This document shows positions 29,201 to 32,421 of a stretch of DNA of 32,421 nucleotides, one piece after another (position 1 is the first letter of the stretch; each line of letters opens with the position of its first letter). The translations under genes and the position numbers were made by a program. Below the pieces are notes generated by a model. It was not told where the DNA came from. It did not search any database and was given only the letters and a program-made list of their open reading frames with translations. This DNA is from JAJAZB01 sp964244295 (lineage in GTDB: Bacteria; Bacteroidota; Bacteroidia; Cytophagales; Spirosomataceae), in the NCBI GenBank assembly GCA_964244295.1, contig CAXTIG010000059.1:1-32421 (forward strand). The letters run 5' to 3'.

Positions 29201-30903
29201 AGGGAATTTTCTCGAACCTCGGCGGCACGGCCACCGGGCAGGTGCGCATCGAGGGCACACCCACCTACCCGCTGCTCAACGGCAGCGTGAGCGTGCGGCG
29301 GGGGCGGCTCACGCTCGATTATCTGAAAAGCGTGATTCGGTTTGAGGACAAAATTTACTTCGAAGGCGACGCCATCACCACCCGCCGCCTGCCCCTGACC
29401 GACGACGAGGGCAACCGGGGCACGCTCAACGGCGGGGTGTTTTACGACGGCGCGGGCAATTTCGCCCTCAGCCTGAAGGCCAACCTCGTGAATTTTAAGG
29501 TGATGAACACCAGCGCCCGCGACAACCCGCTGTTTTACGGCACCGCCTACGTGACCACCGAACCGGGCCGGGGGCTGGAACTGATCGGGCCGTTCGACAA
29601 CCTGCGCATCAGCGCCGCCGCCACCACCAACCGCAACACCCGGATTTACATCCCCTTCGACAACGCCGCCACCGTGAGCAGCGACGATTTCATCACGTTG
29701 CTGAGCGCCAAACTGCGGCAGGATTCGCTGGCCCGCCTCAGCAAAACCGCCCTGCCCGCCCAGCGCCGCAACGCGAGCCGGCTCGACATGGATTTCACGT
29801 TTACGCTCACGCCCGATGCGCTCTGCGAAATTCAGTTGAACCGCCAAACCGGCGAGGGCATTTCGGCCACGGGCCGGGGCCGGATTGGGCTGGGCATCGA
29901 CACCCAGGGCGATTTTACGATGAGCGGCACCTACGTGATCGAGCAGGGAAAATACTCCTTCAAGTACGCCAACCTCATCGACAAGCCCTTCGACATCCGC
30001 GCGGGCAGCCGCATCAGTTGGGCGGGCGACCCCTACGAGGCGCTCATCGACATCAAAGCCGCCTACCGCACCCTGGCCTCGCTCAGCAGCGTGATGCAAC
30101 TCAGCGACGCCGAGCGCAAGGACCCGCAGTTTCAGCGCCGCTACCCGGTGTCGGTGGTCATCAGCCTGAGCGACCGGCTGCTTTCGCCGACGATTTCGTA
30201 TAATTTGGAGGTGAAAGAATACCCCCGCACGGGGCCGTTCGTGCGCGACATTCCGGCCTTCGAGGCGCTGCTGCAAAGCAACGAGCAGGAACTGAGCCGC
30301 CAGGTGAGCAGCGTACTGGCCTTCGGTTCGCTGATTCCCCCCTACGGGAATCAGTCGTACGCCAGCATCAATTACCTCAACACGCTCAGCGAGTTGGTGG
30401 CGAATCAGGCCAGTTCCTGGCTTTCGCAAATCGACCCGAATTTGCAGGTGAATTACCTCTCGCTCAACGGGGCCAGCACCACCGCTACCCAAGCCTTCAT
30501 CGGCGACCCCAGGGCCAGCATCAGTTACAACTTCCGCGACCGCATCCGCATCACCCGCGACGGCGGTTTCAGCAACTCGGCCTACACCGGCAACGCCAAC
30601 CTCATCGGCGACTGGTCGGTGGAAGTGCTGGTAACGAAAGACGGACGCTGGCGGGGGAAAGCCTTCAACCGCTTCGTCCAAAACCCGTTTACGGGCACGG
30701 TCAGCAACCAGTCGGTCGCCAACTTCGGGGCCAGTTTGCTGTACACGCAGAGTTTTAATTATTTCTTCAAACCCAAAGGCCAGGACGTGTACGCGCCCCT
30801 GCGCCGCAGCCCCGCCCCGGTGGTGAATCCGCTGAACAAGCCCGCTCCTACGCCGCCGGTGACGACTTCGCAGGTAGAGACGAAAAAAGTTGTGCAGGAG
30901 TAA
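26209..30903 (+). CDS. tamB: TamB-like translocation/assembly module protein (DUF490, AsmA-like)
   Basis: The giant protein has 1564 residues. An N-terminal membrane anchor (MRKVFTVLVRSLFGLLVLTVALLTAVVLAL) is followed by a very long periplasmic beta-rich region made of repeating strands, as in AsmA-like bridge proteins that carry lipids between the two membranes. The C-terminal third has the TamB domain: GRIGLGIDTQGDFTMSGTYVIEQGKYSFKYANLIDKPFDIRAGSRISWAGDPYEALIDIKAAYRT, then NYLSLNGAS and YNFRDRIRITRDGGF near the end. A proline-rich 30-residue tail follows. In Proteobacteria TamB works with TamA; Bacteroidota pair it with other Omp85 barrels. Family B repeats lie close to both ends. A long antisense open frame inside is not a gene. 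Confidence 0.95.
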   Translation: MRKVFTVLVRSLFGLLVLTVALLTAVVLALRVPAVQTRVVQTLADSVSARLGYPVQISAVDYRWFDELHLDSVRVRDSQQRPMIDVGRLEVDFKLSSFFNPLPTDSLTVFGWTVFRYKNYTKLSFGNTINLDRVRLRRPDVRLVVNPRTGDLNIDEFIAKIDSITAPKTPSLHPGPDPIFSIAQASIEAGTFHYDDPRSVAVNRKGTFDYNHFAVYDLNADLSDFLLVADTVAFQADNLRGIDRVANLRIHELDTRFFFSKKQMRFDALLARVNRSVIRRRVVFRYGHRRDLGDFNAKVRILAELDSTVVYSDDLARFSRPLYDFKDVWRASGHMDGLVGDFRFTNARLFFGKESRAFGTVAFRGLPEFESSTMDFTLKNAVATVADLEQYLGKATAASIAAFFPVRFEATFLGRYNDFKTKGIFETPLGHAEPDLTMKLATKTANSTYDGTLKLVDFDLGKLLGDEKLIQRVDLSGRVAGRGFALDDAVLQFDGSVPRLGIRGYDYRQAVVRGTLQRGLFDGEVSLRDTNLVFDLTGRVDLRQRRDAFDVVGKLTRANLKPLGFAQGDVRLHTDLDVNFTGLHPDSMYGAVRLRNAYLTLDKRSLLVDSLLVLAPQANERGERLVTIRSDLLDASAYGPFRFSQVAADLPRLFEEYRLYFSENEATRQAYYAGRTGRAFPRYAINYQALLKNTKPLMAFFYPEGYLSPGATLNGEVRLGNTALVTLNARMDTLFLGDYHFYDSEIDLNTSKFANRSEVLASAILTSETQKLGALVNTEALEVEGSWEGDRIAFTSNLSQRESSNRANLNGTLRFTPQGTELAFRRSRVRVQNETWTLDPNNLISLAGDTLRVKDLSFRNAEQRLALGGVVSQDSLQGLRLDATDFRLEALTQLVGLDLKGTLNANATLRNAYRNLNLEGNLNVDELVYQNFLIGNVVGESRWNRARQEVNVSAGINRMNNQIVTVKGIFDPKKKENSLNLLATLNQTNLEILQPFTQGIFSNLGGTATGQVRIEGTPTYPLLNGSVSVRRGRLTLDYLKSVIRFEDKIYFEGDAITTRRLPLTDDEGNRGTLNGGVFYDGAGNFALSLKANLVNFKVMNTSARDNPLFYGTAYVTTEPGRGLELIGPFDNLRISAAATTNRNTRIYIPFDNAATVSSDDFITLLSAKLRQDSLARLSKTALPAQRRNASRLDMDFTFTLTPDALCEIQLNRQTGEGISATGRGRIGLGIDTQGDFTMSGTYVIEQGKYSFKYANLIDKPFDIRAGSRISWAGDPYEALIDIKAAYRTLASLSSVMQLSDAERKDPQFQRRYPVSVVISLSDRLLSPTISYNLEVKEYPRTGPFVRDIPAFEALLQSNEQELSRQVSSVLAFGSLIPPYGNQSYASINYLNTLSELVANQASSWLSQIDPNLQVNYLSLNGASTTATQAFIGDPRASISYNFRDRIRITRDGGFSNSAYTGNANLIGDWSVEVLVTKDGRWRGKAFNRFVQNPFTGTVSNQSVANFGASLLYTQSFNYFFKPKGQDVYAPLRRSPAPVVNPLNKPAPTPPVTTSQVETKKVVQE

Positions 30904-30910
30904 AAACCTC

Positions 30911-31153
30911 AAACGCCCCCGTCATTGCGAGCGGAGGTACTTCGATGAGTGAAACGAAATCGGAGTACCGGAGCGAAGCAATCCCCTCCCGGAGACCAAA
31001 CGGTTCGTCGCACGGTAGCTAAGTCCAGCCGACTCGCCTGATGCCCTCTCGGTCTCCGGGAGGGGATTGCCGCAGCGGCGGACCGTTTCGCTCCGGCGAA
31101 CAATCCTCGCTCCGCTCGTTTTTGTACCCTCCGCTCGCAATGACGGGGCGTTT
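30911..31153. repeat. Family B long inverted repeat (B2)
   Basis: The 30-nt outer arms (30911-30940 and 31124-31153) pair with one bulge on each side. The inner arms around gcgaagcaatcccctcccgg and ccgggaggggattgc also pair. It fills the whole gap between the convergent tamB and HtrA-like genes and so could serve as their common terminator. Confidence 0.85.
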
Positions 31154-31162
31154 GAAGGCTTT

Positions 31163-32089
31163 TTAATTCTTCTCCACCGGCAACACCCGCACGTTTCGCT
31201 TCGCGTTGTTGCGGAGAATGCCCAAATCATGCACGGTGCCGATTTTTTCGGTGGTGAGTTGGCCGAACAATTCATCGGAGGTTTCCACGGGTTTTCCGTC
31301 GAAACTGTGGATGATGTCGCCCGAAAGCAGGCCCGCCGTGCTGGCCGGGCTGCGCTCCTCAACGCCCACGACGAACAGCGCCGAGCCGTTTTTCACCTCG
31401 GCCAGTTGCCGGAGTTTCGCCACCAGTTCGATTTGCTGCAACTGCAAACCCAGGTACGCCCGTCGCACCCGCCCGACGCGGATGAGCTGGTCGGCGATGC
31501 TTTTGGCGGTGTTGATGCTGATGGCAAAACACAGCCCCTGAGCGCCCCGAATGGTGGCCGTGTTGACACCAATCACGCGCCCCTCGGCGTCGATGAGTGG
31601 GCCGCCGGAGTTGCCAGGGTTGAGGGCGGCGTCGGTTTGGATGATGTGGTCGATGAGCCGCCCCGACTGGCTGCGCAAACTGCGGCCCAACGCGCTCACC
31701 ACGCCCGCCGTGACGGTGTGCTGAAAACCGAGCGGGTTGCCGATGGCGATGGCGAGTTGACCGATTTTCAGCTCGCTCGTGTCGCCGAGTTGGGCGGGGG
31801 TGTAGTCGTAGGCGCTGACTTTGAGGATAGCCAAATCCGTGTCGGGGTCTTCGCCGATGAGTTGGGCGGGGTACTGGCTGCCTTCGTAGAGCGTCACGCG
31901 GAGTTCGCTGGCCCCGTTGACGACGTGGCTGTTGGTGAACAGATACCCGTCGGAAGAAAAGAAAAAGCCGGAGCCACTGCCCTCGGGCACTTTTTTGCCG
32001 CTTTTATCGGTCTTGAACCGGTCGATTTTGACGACGGCTTTTTTCACCGCGTCGACAGCGTTGATAATCAGGGTGGAGTACGCATCCAT
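31163..32089 (-). CDS. HtrA/DegP-like trypsin-fold serine protease with one PDZ domain, no signal peptide
   Basis: The 308-residue protein is in the S1C protease family. The catalytic triad is H55 (TNSHVVNG), D85 (DPDTDLAILK) and S161 (NPGNSGGPL). IGNPLGFQHTVTAGVVSALGR (117-136) is the loop segment before the active-site serine. One PDZ domain covers about 200-300 (RRAYLGLQLQQIEL, SPASTAGLLSGDIIHSFDGKPV). HtrA proteins are usually periplasmic, but this one starts MDAYSTLIINAVDAVKKAVVKIDRF with no hydrophobic signal or anchor, so it is probably cytoplasmic. No ATG giving a leader is seen upstream. It converges on tamB across repeat B2. Confidence 0.92.
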   Translation of the reverse strand: MDAYSTLIINAVDAVKKAVVKIDRFKTDKSGKKVPEGSGSGFFFSSDGYLFTNSHVVNGASELRVTLYEGSQYPAQLIGEDPDTDLAILKVSAYDYTPAQLGDTSELKIGQLAIAIGNPLGFQHTVTAGVVSALGRSLRSQSGRLIDHIIQTDAALNPGNSGGPLIDAEGRVIGVNTATIRGAQGLCFAISINTAKSIADQLIRVGRVRRAYLGLQLQQIELVAKLRQLAEVKNGSALFVVGVEERSPASTAGLLSGDIIHSFDGKPVETSDELFGQLTTEKIGTVHDLGILRNNAKRNVRVLPVEKN

Positions 32090-32421
32090 GAGGCAGAGTG
32101 GTAAGTTGGTAAGGGGTAAGTCGTAAGGAGTTTCTTTTTAAAAACCCCAACCAACCCGTGTTGGACGCGTAGAAAAATTTTAGACCGATTGGTTTAGAAT
32201 TTGAGTTTCGGAAGAAAAGACAGAAAAGGTGTGCGGAAAAGGACGGTTTGGCAGGAGAAGCAAATCAATCCTGCTGTTGTTTAGTGAGCAACGTCAGGAA
32301 ATCTTCCAGACTGATAACCGGTACGGATGGGAAAGAAACCGATTTCAATACGTCGAAATGCCGGTCATTAAGTATTTGGGCTGAATTAGTTTAGACTAAA
32401 TGAGCTGAACTTGATGGTCAA
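32090..32421. other. Window-edge stretch upstream of the HtrA-like gene
   Basis: This 332-bp stretch holds a run of about four gtaag-type units at 32099-32127 (like a single family C arm with no partner) and the PIN-like 3' fragment at 32265-32390. No consensus promoter for the protease gene was found. Confidence 0.5.
32265..32390 (-). pseudogene. C-terminal fragment of a PIN-domain (VapC-like) protein
   Basis: On the minus strand 41 codons read TNSAQILNDRHFDVLKSVSF then PSVPVISLEDFLTLLTKQQQD, stop at 32265-32267. NDRHFDVL followed by V-P-V-I-S-L-E-D-F-L is the usual end of PIN-domain toxins, where the aspartate of NDRHF is part of the metal site. In the same frame TAA stands at 32393-32391, and the other two frames give no obvious continuation in the 30 bases that remain. 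This is either a decayed gene or one with a frameshift near the window edge. The gene would run leftward from outside the window. The domain call is moderately sure, the broken state less so. Confidence 0.5.

Noticed and set aside
29005..30912. Long open frame antisense to tamB (635 codons)
   Set aside because: It is a by-product of G+C-rich codon use; its translation is rich in R, H, G and V with no domain, and tamB is certain on the other strand. Similar antisense frames at 27595-28887 and 51-1415 were dropped for the same reason.

Overview
The window looks like a chromosomal segment of a G+C-rich member of the Bacteroidota, probably the Cytophagales/Spirosomaceae side. The evidence is a set of protein families typical of that phylum (DUF2807/GIN-domain exported protein, DUF6089-like and DUF5686-like outer-membrane barrels, a very large TamB, FucP-type MFS permease), weak or absent Shine-Dalgarno sequences, and Bacteroidota-type promoters (TTG, about 20 nt, TAnnTTTG) ahead of rplS and another gene. 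No rRNA, tRNA, CRISPR array, transposase or phage module was seen.

Layout. 1-8.0 kb: a TldE/PmbA-like protein (+), then on the minus strand a BamA/TamA-like barrel protein, a GH19-type lytic enzyme, a four-TM coiled-coil protein, an ethanolamine-permease-like APC transporter, a hicB-hicA module and a protein resembling the DNA polymerase III psi subunit. 8.1-9.7 kb (+): an exported phosphodiester glycosidase (NAGPA) and a small membrane protein. 9.7-12.1 kb (-): an exported membrane dipeptidase (M19), a Uma2 gene broken by one in-frame amber codon, and a small helical protein. 12.3-15.9 kb (-): an L-fucose-type oxidative sugar cluster made of lactonase, SDR dehydrogenase, FucP-like permease and mutarotase. 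16.0-20.0 kb: rplS (-), then (+) a GIN-domain protein, a DUF6089-like barrel, an acyl-CoA thioesterase, a second toxin-antitoxin pair (hicA-hicB) and a DUF5990-like protein. 20.0-25.9 kb (-): tsaD, TraB/GumN-like, MOSC, a truncated DUF5686-like barrel, a UbiA-like membrane protein and an ABM-domain monooxygenase. 26.2-32.4 kb: tamB (+), a cytoplasmic-looking HtrA/DegP-like protease (-), and the last 41 codons of a PIN-domain protein.

The most unusual layer is between the genes. Many intergenic gaps contain a long inverted repeat, and these fall into at least three families. Family A (five copies) has TGTCATyCyG outer ends. Its two arms match each other better than they match other copies. Family B (two full copies and one half) has CGTCATTGCGAGCG ends, and the two full copies bracket tamB in opposite orientation. 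Family C (six elements) is built from permuted 7-12 nt units, with the G-rich arm always 5' and the C-rich arm always 3'. These elements touch coding regions: one supplies what looks like a complete signal peptide for the DUF5686-like barrel, one supplies the last residues of FucP, and the first bases of another form part of a stop codon. Three consecutive junctions of the fucose cluster each contain such an element.
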